The notes under the pieces were generated by a model that was not told the origin of the DNA, did no database searches, and saw nothing but the letters and a program-made list of their open reading frames with translations. From Picochlorum sp. 'celeri' (taxonomy: Eukaryota > Chlorophyta > Trebouxiophyceae), in the NCBI GenBank assembly GCA_010909725.1, contig JAACMV010000004.1:930001-994000 (forward strand): 64,000 bases of DNA, in the 5' to 3' direction. Each line of letters starts with the position of its first letter. The first letter of the stretch is position 1. Made by a program: the position numbers and the translations under genes. This document shows, piece after piece, positions 30,015 to 40,215 of the stretch.

Positions 30015-32534
30015 TCAATGGGTCATCAAGGTTTGCTTGTTCCAGAGATGAGCATAGGTTCGCTTGTTCTCCAGCAATTCCTGATGTGTGCCCATTTCAA
30101 TGATGCTTCCGTGCTCAACAACAATGATACGGTCAGAGTCTGCGATGGTGGAGAGTCTGTGAGCTACCAAGAGTACTGTTCGATCCTTTCGCTTGGATGA
30201 CAGCACTGTTTGGATGTGGTGCTCTGTGATGGAGTCCAAAGATGATGTGGCCTCATCAAGGATGAGGATGGGTGGGTTTTTCAATATTGCCCTTGCAAAA
30301 GCAACTCGCTGTTTTTCTCCCCCACTTAAGCGAAGACCTCGCTCGCCCACCCGAGTTTCAAATCCAGCTGGGAATTTGTTCATGATGGTGTCATACAAAC
30401 ATGCTCCTTTTGCGGCAGCAATGACATCCTCATCAGACGCATCTGGGTACCCATATTTGATGTTGTACCATATCGTGTCATTGAAGAGCACAGTATCCTG
30501 AGGAACGACTGATATGAGAGATCGAAGGCTTGTTAATGTGATTCTGCTCAAAGGTTGACCTCCGATACTTATCCATCCACCCAGTGGATCATACAGGCGA
30601 AGTAAGAGCCTGAGAATTGTGGATTTGCCACTCCCTGTTTGACCCACCAGACTGCACGTCTTACCATGTGGGATTGTAAAGCTGATATTATTCAACACTG
30701 TGGTGTTGACTCCATGATATGCAAAGCTGACGTTATCAAACGTGATCTCATGATTGTTTCCCATGAATGGTGCTGATTTTGGATGGTCCTTAATCTTTGC
30801 CTCCGTCTCCAACAGCCTGAAAACGCCCTCCATATCCAGTGCTGCATTTTGAATCATTCGGTAGTATGAGCCAAAAAAGTTCAGTGGAGCGAATAACTGC
30901 TGCATGAGTGTGACAAAGAGGACCGTGTCTCCGACAGACAAGGTTCCCTGGGAGACTCCATACGTGCAAATGAGCATTCCTGAGGCCAGTCCTGTGAAAA
31001 TGACAAGCGACTGGAGTACATTCAACGCATTCATGGAGGCAATAAGTTTGTAATCCATTTTCTGGTAATCTCGTATTGCTGTTTCATAACATTTCTTCTC
31101 TAAACCCTCATTCCCAAATATTTTCACAGTCTCGTAATTGAGAAGCGCATCTGTGGCCCTTCCACTACGTGCATTGTCAAGTTGATTGACTTCTCGTCTA
31201 AACTGTCCCCTCCATTCTGTCAAAAATATTGTCATCGGTATATAAACACCAAGGCTGATGAATACAATCACAGCAATCCATGGCTGCATTTTAAATGCCA
31301 GAAACATGGCTGCAGCAGCAATGTCAAAGCATGCTGGGCCTATACTAAAGAGAATTGTTCCAAGAAGGGTTTGGATCGATGTGCTGCCTCTATCCATGAT
31401 GCGCAATATTTCTCCAGTCTTTCTATGCAAATGAAAATCATGATCAAGTGCCAGTACGTGAGAAAACACGTCAAGAGATATTCTTTGATACGCTCTTTGA
31501 GAAATTGGAATCCAAAGGTACTGCCGAACATTGTTCAAAATCCCTCCCTGTAAAAAGTAGAGGATCAAATATATGGCTACAAATGGATAGAACGCATCTG
31601 AAAATGGAATGGGTGATGGATGCTTACTCCCTGGATGCGTTTGCTGAGCAATGGCAGAAAACGTGTCGATGACTTTCTTATAAAAGAAGGGCACTGAGAT
31701 GTTCAAGAGTCTCATACAAATCACAATCCCTAGGCACAAGCTGGCTCTGATCTTCAACCAAAGTGAGTCAGGCCATACATATTGTAACGCTATTCCAAGC
31801 AACAGTATCCAATTCTTTTCTCTTTTTCTGAGGCTGTTGTTTGATGGCAAATCCTGATACTCTGTGGAGTTGAGTGCTTGGAGATCCCTGTACTTGAGCA
31901 CTTCCAGCAAAGCAAAGACAGCTACCACCATCACATTGAGTGCATAGATGAAAAAATGCTTTTCGCTGACGACAATGCATAGGATACTATAGAACACGAG
32001 AGACGAGAAGCACCACAGTCGTATACTGGTAATCCCTTCTATATACCCGTGGTTGTGGGCATCCTCTTCATCCTGTATGGTAGAAATCTTTTGCCGTGTC
32101 CATCGCAGCAGCATGACACATGCTATCCATCCACCACCAATGACAATATTACTACATGCGGGAAATATCCCATGGGATATGCCCTTGCTGCTGTAGAGTG
32201 CCCAGACAGCAACAGCAGCATGCATCATTGCCACGAGGACTGACAGCGCCATCTGGACTGGAAACAATACCTTGATAGAAGCTCTGCCATAGAGTGAGAC
32301 ATTCAGGTCGTGAAAATCGAGTCCACTCGCATCACCCGTTCCCCGTTCCAAGAGTGCCTCAGTCTCCTGAGGTGGAGGTGACCTTGGTTGTCGAATCCGA
32401 ACAACATACAGGTACCGTGCCACAATGGCGACTGATACAATGCTATATACTATGTAATTACATATTCTAACCCCATCCTGCCCTTTCAAATGGTCGAAAC
32501 CGTACATTCCAGTGTCGAGCGTTTGAAAACGCAT
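30015..32534 (-). CDS. HMT1: ABC half-transporter, HMT1/ABCB6 type
   Basis: ABCB-family half-transporter with an extra N-terminal membrane domain, like fission-yeast HMT1, which carries heavy-metal/thiol-peptide complexes into the vacuole, and animal ABCB6. Single exon, 839 residues. About five extra spans cover residues 25-250, then a core six-span domain (residues 270-560) with the ABCB6/ATM motif NYETVKIFGNEGLE. ATPase domain: Walker A VGQTGSGKST, signature LSGGEKQRVAFARAI, Walker B ILILDEATSSLD, H-loop VAHRLSTIADSD. The substrate cannot be read from sequence; metal or glutathione/phytochelatin conjugates are the family expectation. Works as a homodimer. Confidence 0.9.
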   Translation of the reverse strand: MRFQTLDTGMYGFDHLKGQDGVRICNYIVYSIVSVAIVARYLYVVRIRQPRSPPPQETEALLERGTGDASGLDFHDLNVSLYGRASIKVLFPVQMALSVLVAMMHAAVAVWALYSSKGISHGIFPACSNIVIGGGWIACVMLLRWTRQKISTIQDEEDAHNHGYIEGITSIRLWCFSSLVFYSILCIVVSEKHFFIYALNVMVVAVFALLEVLKYRDLQALNSTEYQDLPSNNSLRKREKNWILLLGIALQYVWPDSLWLKIRASLCLGIVICMRLLNISVPFFYKKVIDTFSAIAQQTHPGSKHPSPIPFSDAFYPFVAIYLILYFLQGGILNNVRQYLWIPISQRAYQRISLDVFSHVLALDHDFHLHRKTGEILRIMDRGSTSIQTLLGTILFSIGPACFDIAAAAMFLAFKMQPWIAVIVFISLGVYIPMTIFLTEWRGQFRREVNQLDNARSGRATDALLNYETVKIFGNEGLEKKCYETAIRDYQKMDYKLIASMNALNVLQSLVIFTGLASGMLICTYGVSQGTLSVGDTVLFVTLMQQLFAPLNFFGSYYRMIQNAALDMEGVFRLLETEAKIKDHPKSAPFMGNNHEITFDNVSFAYHGVNTTVLNNISFTIPHGKTCSLVGQTGSGKSTILRLLLRLYDPLGGWISIGGQPLSRITLTSLRSLISVVPQDTVLFNDTIWYNIKYGYPDASDEDVIAAAKGACLYDTIMNKFPAGFETRVGERGLRLSGGEKQRVAFARAILKNPPILILDEATSSLDSITEHHIQTVLSSKRKDRTVLLVAHRLSTIADSDRIIVVEHGSIIEMGTHQELLENKRTYAHLWNKQTLMTH

Positions 32535-32577
32535 GCTATGAAGGATTTCGGATCATTACACCAATAATAAGCATTAC

Positions 32578-34608
32578 TTATTCCTCTAAATCCACTTTAT
32601 AAATTGCTGCAAGTACTTTTCTTGCAATATCGTATACGATGATGGCGTCCTTCTTCTTGTCAAATGATCCTGCTGTGAACTGTGCAAATGGCCACCAATC
32701 TGGCTTGTTTTCCTTATCTCTGTACACTTTGGTTGGAGGGACCTCTTTCAAGCCTTTTGCCTTTCTTTCGTGGTTGACAGCGTCGGTAACCATGATGCGA
32801 CAGAGCTTGACGAGAGGATCCGCTTTGAACACTGTATGCGGTTTCTGCCATTGGAATGTTTGTTGCGTGGCATTCTCAGCTTCTTTTTGGGCAGATTCTT
32901 CGCGTTGCTTCTGGGCATTCTTCTTCAAGTCATCAATGTTGACCATTTTTGATGCAGCGTCTTCTTTGCTTGCTGATTGCAATAGTTGTGTGAGAACACC
33001 GCCGTCTGCCCCATCAAATTTGCCACTTGGCTGTGTTGCGGGGACCTCCTCATCAGAGCTTGACTCGTCTGATGAAGACGATGATGAACTGGATTCATCG
33101 GAAGAGGAGCTAGAGTCTTCTGACGAGGAACTGGATTCCTCCTCCGAAGACGAGCTTGGCTTTGGTGCTGGAGGTGCAGCTTTTTGTGGAGGTGGTTCCT
33201 GTTTTGGAGAGGTTACCGCAGGAGGCTCCTCCTTGTCAATCACAATATCCTTGCTTTTCTCTTCCGAGGAACTTGAAGATTCGGAAGAAGAGCTCGATGT
33301 ATCTGAAGAGGAGGAGGAGCTTGGGGCGGCAGCCACCTTGGTGACCTTCTTTGTCTGCTCAACCACAGGAGCTGGCGGTGCTTTTGCTGGTTCTTCAACG
33401 GTCTGCTTTTTCTTCTTTGGCGACTCTACCGTGCTCTTCTTCTTCTTCTTTGGTGATTCAACTGCAACTTTCTGTTTGGCAGCAATGGGCTGCTCTGCTT
33501 TTGTCTCTTTCGCAGCCACAGCCTGCACAACATCCTTTGCAGGTTTTTGTTGAACACTCTTCTTTTCCTTCTTCTCTACAGCAGCTTCCTTTGCATTTTT
33601 CTGTGTCTCCTTCTTCTGCTTCTTCACTGGCTCTGCAGTCTTCTCCTTTGTGGCAACAGGCTTGGCCGCTTTTGCCCCTTTTCCCTTTTGTGGACCAATG
33701 TCCTCGTCCTCTGAGGAAGAAGAAGATGAGGATGACGAGGAAGATTCTGACGACTCTTCCTCCTCCACAGCCATCTTGACCACCTCATCCTTCTGCACCA
33801 ACTCCGTGGTATTATTCTTCACTGAATCCCTCTTTCTCTTCCTCCTCTCCTTCTTCTTCTGATTCTTCAATGTATTTCCAGCAGCCACCGCACCCTTTGC
33901 AGGCCCAGCCTCAACTTCAGCATTTTGCTTCTTCTTCTTTATCTGAACCTCAGCCGGAGCAATATTCTTCTTCTTTATCTGAACCTCAGTCGGAGCAATA
34001 TTCTTCTTCTTTATCTGAACCTCAGTCGGAGTCTTCTTCAAAGTCTGCCCCTTGTCCTCCACCACCCTCTCCTTCTTCTGCACACTCTGCTTCCTTCCCT
34101 TCCTCACCGGAGTCACATACGGATTCTGCTTCTGCCGAACCACAGGAACAGCATACTCAGCAAACAACTTCAATATATCCGACTGGGCAATATCCCCAAC
34201 CGTATACTCATCCGGCACCGTGAAACAATTCCCCCTCTCTCGACTCGGACTCACAGCATCAAATAAACAATTGATCCGCTCCAGCGTATTCCTATTCTCC
34301 ACTCCACCATTCTCAGGCACATCATAATTCACTCGAATCAGCTCATCCACCCGCTCTGCATACACAAACAGGGAAGAATTCGTGACATTGTCCAGTTCAT
34401 GCAAACAAAAAATCCCGCTCTCTGGTATGACTTCAACTACCGCCACGAGTGCATCTTCTGCTTTGATTTATATTTTATAGGCAGTATTGCTACACAACGT
34501 ACTCTTTAAATCCCCTATCGTCGTGCCAAGATTTTCAATGAGAAGAATGGACGCATCCACGTTTGTATCTACAAACACTCGGACGGTCTTTGTACGGGAA
34601 GCAGACAT
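32578..34608 (-). CDS. Nopp140/NOLC1-like Ser-acidic, Lys-rich nuclear protein
   Basis: Exons 34503-34608 and 32578-34457, separated by a very short 45-nt intron (GTACGT...AAGCAG) that contains an in-frame stop; 661 residues. Residues 1-100 (TKTVRVFVDTNVDASILL..) could be a ubiquitin-like or coilin-like fold. The middle is low complexity: Lys-rich blocks (SPKKKKKS) alternate with Ser/Glu/Asp runs (SESSSSSSSSSSSEDED), the pattern of Nopp140, a nucleolar/Cajal-body chaperone of snoRNPs and a casein kinase 2 target. The last ~110 residues are globular (ADPLVKLCRIMVTDAVNHE, and PDWWPFAQFTAGSFDKKKD) and differ from the SRP40 C-terminal domain of true Nopp140. So the nuclear role is likely, the family name is not certain. 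Confidence 0.7.
33942..34031 (-). repeat. 36-bp tandem repeat inside the Nopp140-like gene
   Basis: About 2.5 copies of a 36-bp unit (33942-33977, 33978-34013, then a partial copy) encode the 12-residue repeat TEVQIKKKNIAP. The copies are almost identical, so the array is young and probably length-variable. Confidence 0.85.
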
Positions 34609-35025
34609 CCTATGCCTACTATTATTTATTTAATACAAATATTGGGGTGGGTACTGCCACAGAGGCTTTGTATCCACGGATACGACATCACCGACATGAG
34701 AATTCTTCAGAACCGGTCAAAGAATGGCTTTGACCGATACATGTGTTCTCAAGAAAACCCTTCACGAGCGAATAGGGTATGAGCGATCATGCTCCTGGTC
34801 AGGGTCACGCATCACGATCTGACACATATAAAAACATTTATACGAATACTATCAGGTAGGTTGGTAGCATGGATGAAGGAATGGAGTTGGTTGCGAGGGT
34901 TGTGCGCATGAAGGTGGATGGATTGCCCTTTCTTCCTACTGTGTATTGATTGCGTGATTCCCATGGCTCTTTCCTCTTTGTTTCATCGTAATACTATGTT
35001 TTAATGGTGTAGCAGTATCATTATC
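34609..35025. promoter_or_regulatory. divergent spacer with hairpin and upstream ORFs before argininosuccinate synthase
   Basis: About 415 bp. A 9+9 hairpin lies at 34714-34736 (CGGTCAAAG, 5-nt loop, CTTTGACCG). Closer to argininosuccinate synthase, two short plus-strand ORFs precede its ATG: 34869-34949 (26 codons) and 34963-35004 (13 codons). If they are in the transcript they would affect translation. The mRNA start is unknown, so this is an inference. Confidence 0.4.
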
Positions 35026-36396
35026 ATGGTGGCAATCACGGGGATGAAGAATATGACGACGCAGTGTCACAGACAGCAGCAGGGTTCTCTGTTGCTGTCA
35101 CAGAAGAGGCATGCGGTGTCCCCACGGCAGAGACGCTCTGGTCGTGGTGCTGCTGTGAAGGTCCATGCGTCAGGGGGATTGGATAAGACGAACGTGAACA
35201 AGGTTGTGTTGGCATACTCTGGAGGACTGGATACGTCTGTGATTCTGAAATGGTTGCAGGATGAGTATGACTGTGAGGTGGTGACATTTACCGCTGATCT
35301 TGGTCAGGGTGAAGAGCTTGAGCCAGCTCGTAAAAAGGCAGAGGCTGCTGGAGTGAAGGAGATTTATATTGATGATTTGAGAGAGGAGTTTGTGAGGGAT
35401 TATGTGTGGCCCATGTTCAGAGCAAACGCCACCTATGAGGGTATTTATTTGTTGGGGACGTCCATCGCGAGACCTCTGATTGCCAAGAGGCAGATTGAGA
35501 TTGCCAAGGAGGTTGGTGCTGATGCTGTGTCTCATGGAGCGACTGGTAAGGGAAATGATCAGGTTCGATTTGAGCTCGGGTATTATGCTTTAAAGCCAGA
35601 TATCAAGGTGATTGCTCCATGGAGGGAATGGGATTTGAACTCTCGTACAAGATTGATTGCGTATGCTGAGAGCAAAGGATTGGAGGTTCCTCAGAGTAAG
35701 AGAGGGGAGCCACCATTCTCCACTGATGCCAATCTCCTTCATATTTCCTATGAAGGAAATGCATTGGAGGATCCATGGGTGGAGCCTCAGGAGAGCATGT
35801 TCACGAGAAGTGTGTCACCAGAAAATGCTCCTAATGAACCAGAGTATGTTGAAATAGAATTTATGCACGGTGATCCAGTGGCTATCAATGGGGTGGAGAT
35901 GTCCCCAGCAACCATGCTGACCACACTGAACGAACTTGGAGGCAAGCATGGTATTGGACGCATTGATATTGTCGAGTCCAGGTTTGTTGGTATGAAGAGC
36001 AGAGGTGTGTATGAGACACCAGGAGGAACTATTCTGATCGCTGCCCATCGTGCCATTGAATCCATCTGCTTGGATAGAGGAGAGATGCATTTGAAGGATG
36101 AGTTGATGCCACGATATGCTGAGATTTTGTACAATGGATTCTGGTTTAGTCCGGAGCGTGAGGCACTGCAGGCAGCCATTGATTCAACCCAGAAGTATTG
36201 CAATGGAACAGTTCGTTTGAAGCTGTACAAGGGTAATATCATCACAGTGGGTCGCAAGGCACCAACATCATTGTACGATGACAAGATTTCATCGTTTGAA
36301 GATGATGGAGGAGCGTACGACCAAAAGGATGCTGCTGGATTCATCAAACTTCAGGCATTGCGTTTGAGAACTCTGGCATCCAAGCGTGGATATTAG
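35026..36396 (+). CDS. ASS1: argininosuccinate synthase, plastid
   Basis: Joins citrulline and aspartate with ATP in the penultimate step of arginine synthesis, in the plant plastid. 456 residues, single exon. ATP site [18 protein letters not shown] near residue 62, then [32 protein letters not shown] and [18 protein letters not shown]. The first ~50 residues ([20 protein letters not shown]) look like a transit peptide; the mature part begins near [15 protein letters not shown] follows the stop by about 40 nt. It converges with the FAM210-like gene (68 bp). Confidence 0.96.
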   Translation: MVAITGMKNMTTQCHRQQQGSLLLSQKRHAVSPRQRRSGRGAAVKVHASGGLDKTNVNKVVLAYSGGLDTSVILKWLQDEYDCEVVTFTADLGQGEELEPARKKAEAAGVKEIYIDDLREEFVRDYVWPMFRANATYEGIYLLGTSIARPLIAKRQIEIAKEVGADAVSHGATGKGNDQVRFELGYYALKPDIKVIAPWREWDLNSRTRLIAYAESKGLEVPQSKRGEPPFSTDANLLHISYEGNALEDPWVEPQESMFTRSVSPENAPNEPEYVEIEFMHGDPVAINGVEMSPATMLTTLNELGGKHGIGRIDIVESRFVGMKSRGVYETPGGTILIAAHRAIESICLDRGEMHLKDELMPRYAEILYNGFWFSPEREALQAAIDSTQKYCNGTVRLKLYKGNIITVGRKAPTSLYDDKISSFEDDGGAYDQKDAAGFIKLQALRLRTLASKRGY

Positions 36397-36464
36397 AGTT
36401 GTGCGTGGTAGAACAACAAATATATGCCAACCATCAACAATGTAATACAACTACTTTACATGCC

Positions 36465-37139
36465 CTAACCCTGTATCCATCGGGAAAAGATCAATGCACC
36501 TACTCCTGAGAGACAGATTGCCGCCACAATGAATGTCAGGATGAAGAAGGAGACAATCTTGTTTGGCAACCCCAATTTATTTTTCAATTTTTCCATCACC
36601 ATATCCACCCAAGGAGCCAACGCTGCCGCTCCAGCCAGTCTAAATGGCCTCGTAACATTATTTCCTGCCCACATGAGAATGCAGATTTTCACAATATCAG
36701 CCACGTTGGCAGTAGGGTTCAACCCAGTTCTTGCCTCATATCCCAAAAAGGCAATGGCAAAGGCAATGCTGTAGCTCACCCCATCAAATAAACCGTACGC
36801 CAAAACAGCAGCTGGTCCGTATGAAATAAGTTTCTTTCGTAATGCAGCGCTCTTTTCGGCATTGCGTCGAAACCAGGCCTGCACTCTGGTCATGGTGGAA
36901 GGAGATGAGTTGTCTTGTACCTCATTTGCTTCTTCCTGTTCTCCTCCTTGGCTCTGTGGCATGCTCTCTCCATCCGCCGAAGCGAACGATGCTTTGAACG
37001 TGGATACTTTCACGGCATGTCCCCGTCTATTGGTATCAACTCGTTTCCACAACGGTGGACTCGCTGCTCTGATATTTAAACTGGTAAACCTGTTGCTGGG
37101 TGTTCCCAGCACCCCCTGCACCTGCATATGACTCATCAT
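36465..37139 (-). CDS. FAM210/DUF1279-like plastid membrane protein
   Basis: 224 residues without intron. A transit-like N-terminus (about 45 residues) and an acidic linker precede the DUF1279-type region: LRKKLISYGPAAVLAYGLFD, then FAIAFLGYEARTGLNP, NNVTRPFRLAGAAALAP and a final hydrophobic span. This matches plant chloroplast homologues of FAM210, whose molecular role is unknown (the mitochondrial animal FAM210 proteins affect organelle translation and biogenesis). Three hydrophobic segments are visible. TTACA at 36454-36458 gives a TGTAA a few nt past the stop. Confidence 0.8.
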   Translation of the reverse strand: MMSHMQVQGVLGTPSNRFTSLNIRAASPPLWKRVDTNRRGHAVKVSTFKASFASADGESMPQSQGGEQEEANEVQDNSSPSTMTRVQAWFRRNAEKSAALRKKLISYGPAAVLAYGLFDGVSYSIAFAIAFLGYEARTGLNPTANVADIVKICILMWAGNNVTRPFRLAGAAALAPWVDMVMEKLKNKLGLPNKIVSFFILTFIVAAICLSGVGALIFSRWIQG

Positions 37140-37322
37140 CGTTCATATAAAGGAAATTTTCAAATTTCTAGTCTTGTTCATTGAATAAAATCGTTAGTTC
37201 CAAGGAGGATCCTATCAACAACCGATCGAATGTCCCAAATTAGACACATTAAAAAATAATCCGACATGTTTCGACAATGTAAAGGATCGCCTCAATACAA
37301 TGTTTGATACAATGCAAATACT

Positions 37323-40202
37323 ATGAAGAGAGAAGAATCAGATTCCATATTTGATGTTCCATTAGTGGATGAGAATGCATATCGACACGTGCAACTGTCA
37401 AACGACATGCAGTGCCTGTTGGTTTCTGATCCACTGGCTGACAAGGCTGCAGCTGCATGCGATGTTCGTGTTGGGTCATTAAGTGATCCTGAAAATGTGC
37501 CAGGATTGGCGCATTTCCTTGAGCATATGCTATTCTACTCGAGTGCCAAGTACCCAGTGGAGGATGAATACAGCAAGTTTATTTCATCAAAGGGGGGTTC
37601 AACGAATGCGTATACGTCGAATGAATCGACCAATTTTCACTTTGATGTGAATTGTGAGTGGTTAGAAGATGCTTTGGATAGATTTGCGCAGTTTTTTATT
37701 CATCCGCTCATCTCAGCTGATGGAGTGCTGCGAGAGGCAAAAGCTGTGGACAGTGAGCATGAAAAGAACTTGAATTCGGATCCTTGGAAACAGTTGCAGC
37801 TGTGGAAGTTGCATTCGACTGGGTTGATGAATAGATTTTCTACTGGAAATTATTCTACTCTAGTAGAGACGCAAGAGGAGCCCCGTGAGAATGTGTTGGG
37901 GCTCTATCATGAGAAGTATTCTGCAAATCTGATGAAGGTGGTGATCGTGAGCAATCACTCTCTGGACGAGTTGGAGAGGATGTGCAAAGTATTTGAAAGC
38001 GTTGAGAATAAGAATCTGAAGCAATTGCAGCCTCCGAAGGATGTTTTGCTGCCAGAACATAGGGGTATTCTTATTCAGCATGTTCCAGAAAAAGAAGGTC
38101 ATACAGTAGAGGTGCAATGGATGACGTTGTCAGAAGAAGAACATTACAGAAAAGGACCTCTAAGTATCTTATCTCATTTGCTGGGTCATGAGGAGAAAGG
38201 GACATTATTTGCAGTACTGAAAGAACATGGTTTAGCGAATTCGTTGACAGCTGGAGAAGCAGGCACCAGTATGAGCTCTGTTTCATTCTTCAGTTGTAAA
38301 ATTGAGTTGACCGACGCGGGTAAAGAACAGATCCAGTTGGTGTTGGGTTTACTTTTTGCTCAGATTGATTTGATTCGGCATGTATTCACTCATGAGAGCG
38401 AGAACGCGGAGAGACTGTGGAAGGAGAATCTGCAGTTGGCACTACTTCGGTTTAATTATCGGGAAAAGTTATCCCCATATTCATATGCAACATCTCTTGC
38501 TCACGCGATGCAGATTTATGAGCTAAAGGATTTGCTTAAATCAATATATCACGTTCCCCTAGAGTATGCTCCTGAATTAGTGCTGGCTGTTTTGGATGAT
38601 TTGACTCCAGAACATGCACGAATCATGGTGGCAAGCAAGAGCGTTGAAAAGGAATGCAATCTCAAAGAGGAATGGTATGGAACTCACTACTCTGTCCAGA
38701 AAATACCCGAGGCGTGGATTTCGGAATGGAAGGCATCATCTGGATCGTTGATTACAGCTTACAAGATGTTTATTCCTGAAGCAAATTCACTAATCCCGAC
38801 TGATTTTACTCTTCTGGATGAATGCATGGAGGTTCCAAAAGTGATCTCGAAGAATAGTTCTCATACCATGTACTTCCGGTCTGATCCTACGTTCAAGACC
38901 CCAAAAGCAATACTGTATCTGGGTTTATATTTGCCAGAGTCATATGTGTCCCCATTATCGGCAACCATGACAAACCTGGCGGTGATGATTATTGAAGATG
39001 CTTTATCAGAAATATCATATTCTGCCGAGCTGGCAGGTCTTCGATACTCTTTATCGGCTACAACCAAAGGTATTGTTCTGAATTTTTCTGGATATCATGA
39101 CAAAATGAGCATTCTAGTCAAAACAGTGCTGAATGCATTGATGGGCCTGAACAGCATTTCAGTTGACAGATTTTCGTTTGTCAGGCAAAAGCTGAAGAAG
39201 GAATTCTCGAATTTGAAATTCGAACAGCCATACCGGCTTACTCTGTACGAAATGGATGTTGCATTAGAACATCGGAAATGGCATATGAAAGATTATGAAG
39301 CAGTGGTGGACAAAATTGATGTCAGGATGGTTGAAACCTTCATCCCGAGGCTATTTTCAACATGCCATATTGTTGGTCTTTGTGAGGGAAATTTACCGGA
39401 ATCTCATTGCAAGGCCCTGATCACTGAGGCTGAAATGATGATTCATGACAGATACGGCACAGAAGCACCAGTGGCCTCCCAACTGGTTCACCCAAGAGTC
39501 GTTTGCATCAATTCAGGTAGCCAAGACGTGCATCGAATTGTAGCTCGTGAAACAGGCAATCCCAACTCGGCGATCATTGCTTGCTTCCAAGGCGGACAGC
39601 CCAAATCCAGCGTAATGTTACAGCTACTTGCTCACATTGGAAAAAGGGATGCTTTTTACCACCTGAGAACAGTGGAACAACTCGGGTATATTGTATTCTT
39701 TACAACATACGTGATTCAAACAGTGACTCATTTGCTAATATTGATCCAATCATCCGAATATGATGCAGCATACATTGACAGCAAAGCGTTGGCATTCCTC
39801 TCCATCCTGAAGGAGAGCCTCTCCAACATGTCTGCCGAGGACTTTGATGGAGCAGTTGCAGAACTCATCGCATCAAAGAAGGAAAAACCAAAGAGATTAG
39901 CGCAAAAAGCTGCACAGCATTGGTATGAAATTGACAAGGAGACATTTGTATTTGACCGCAAGGAGCAAGAAATTGATGCCCTCTCAAAGCTCACCATGGA
40001 AGAGTTTCAGCACTTTACTGAGCAATGCATCCTTGACCCAAACACCAGACGACTCCTCAGAGTGCAAATTCAAAGCAATAACAGCAAAAATCCAACAAAC
40101 GAAGACGCAAAAGATGAGGCACTCATTGAGGACATATTTGAGTGGAAGAACAAACAGTCATTACTGCCAAGCAGCATTGATGACATGAAGAAAAGTAACT
40201 AA
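37323..40202 (+). CDS. IDE: insulysin-like M16A zinc metalloprotease
   Basis: Large peptidase of the insulin-degrading-enzyme family, which breaks down short peptides in cytosol, peroxisome or organelles. 959 residues, single exon. Inverted zinc motif HFLEH at about residues 62-66 (GLAHFLEHMLFYSSAKYP) and the distal Glu in REAKAVDSEHEKNL. Four M16 domains are implied by the length. The substrate-cleft segment GGSTNAYTSNESTNFHFDV and the C-terminal half motif HLRTVEQLGYIVFF are conserved. No transit peptide and no SKL end (it ends KKSN), so a cytosolic site is the simplest reading. Converges with AP-2 mu, 13 bp between stops. Confidence 0.94.
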   Translation: MKREESDSIFDVPLVDENAYRHVQLSNDMQCLLVSDPLADKAAAACDVRVGSLSDPENVPGLAHFLEHMLFYSSAKYPVEDEYSKFISSKGGSTNAYTSNESTNFHFDVNCEWLEDALDRFAQFFIHPLISADGVLREAKAVDSEHEKNLNSDPWKQLQLWKLHSTGLMNRFSTGNYSTLVETQEEPRENVLGLYHEKYSANLMKVVIVSNHSLDELERMCKVFESVENKNLKQLQPPKDVLLPEHRGILIQHVPEKEGHTVEVQWMTLSEEEHYRKGPLSILSHLLGHEEKGTLFAVLKEHGLANSLTAGEAGTSMSSVSFFSCKIELTDAGKEQIQLVLGLLFAQIDLIRHVFTHESENAERLWKENLQLALLRFNYREKLSPYSYATSLAHAMQIYELKDLLKSIYHVPLEYAPELVLAVLDDLTPEHARIMVASKSVEKECNLKEEWYGTHYSVQKIPEAWISEWKASSGSLITAYKMFIPEANSLIPTDFTLLDECMEVPKVISKNSSHTMYFRSDPTFKTPKAILYLGLYLPESYVSPLSATMTNLAVMIIEDALSEISYSAELAGLRYSLSATTKGIVLNFSGYHDKMSILVKTVLNALMGLNSISVDRFSFVRQKLKKEFSNLKFEQPYRLTLYEMDVALEHRKWHMKDYEAVVDKIDVRMVETFIPRLFSTCHIVGLCEGNLPESHCKALITEAEMMIHDRYGTEAPVASQLVHPRVVCINSGSQDVHRIVARETGNPNSAIIACFQGGQPKSSVMLQLLAHIGKRDAFYHLRTVEQLGYIVFFTTYVIQTVTHLLILIQSSEYDAAYIDSKALAFLSILKESLSNMSAEDFDGAVAELIASKKEKPKRLAQKAAQHWYEIDKETFVFDRKEQEIDALSKLTMEEFQHFTEQCILDPNTRRLLRVQIQSNNSKNPTNEDAKDEALIEDIFEWKNKQSLLPSSIDDMKKSN

Positions 40203-40215
40203 TTCTTACAATATT

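Noticed and set aside
32639..33553. 304-codon plus-strand frame
   Set aside because: Antisense to the Ser/Lys-rich Nopp140-like gene; the repeats create open frames on both strands.
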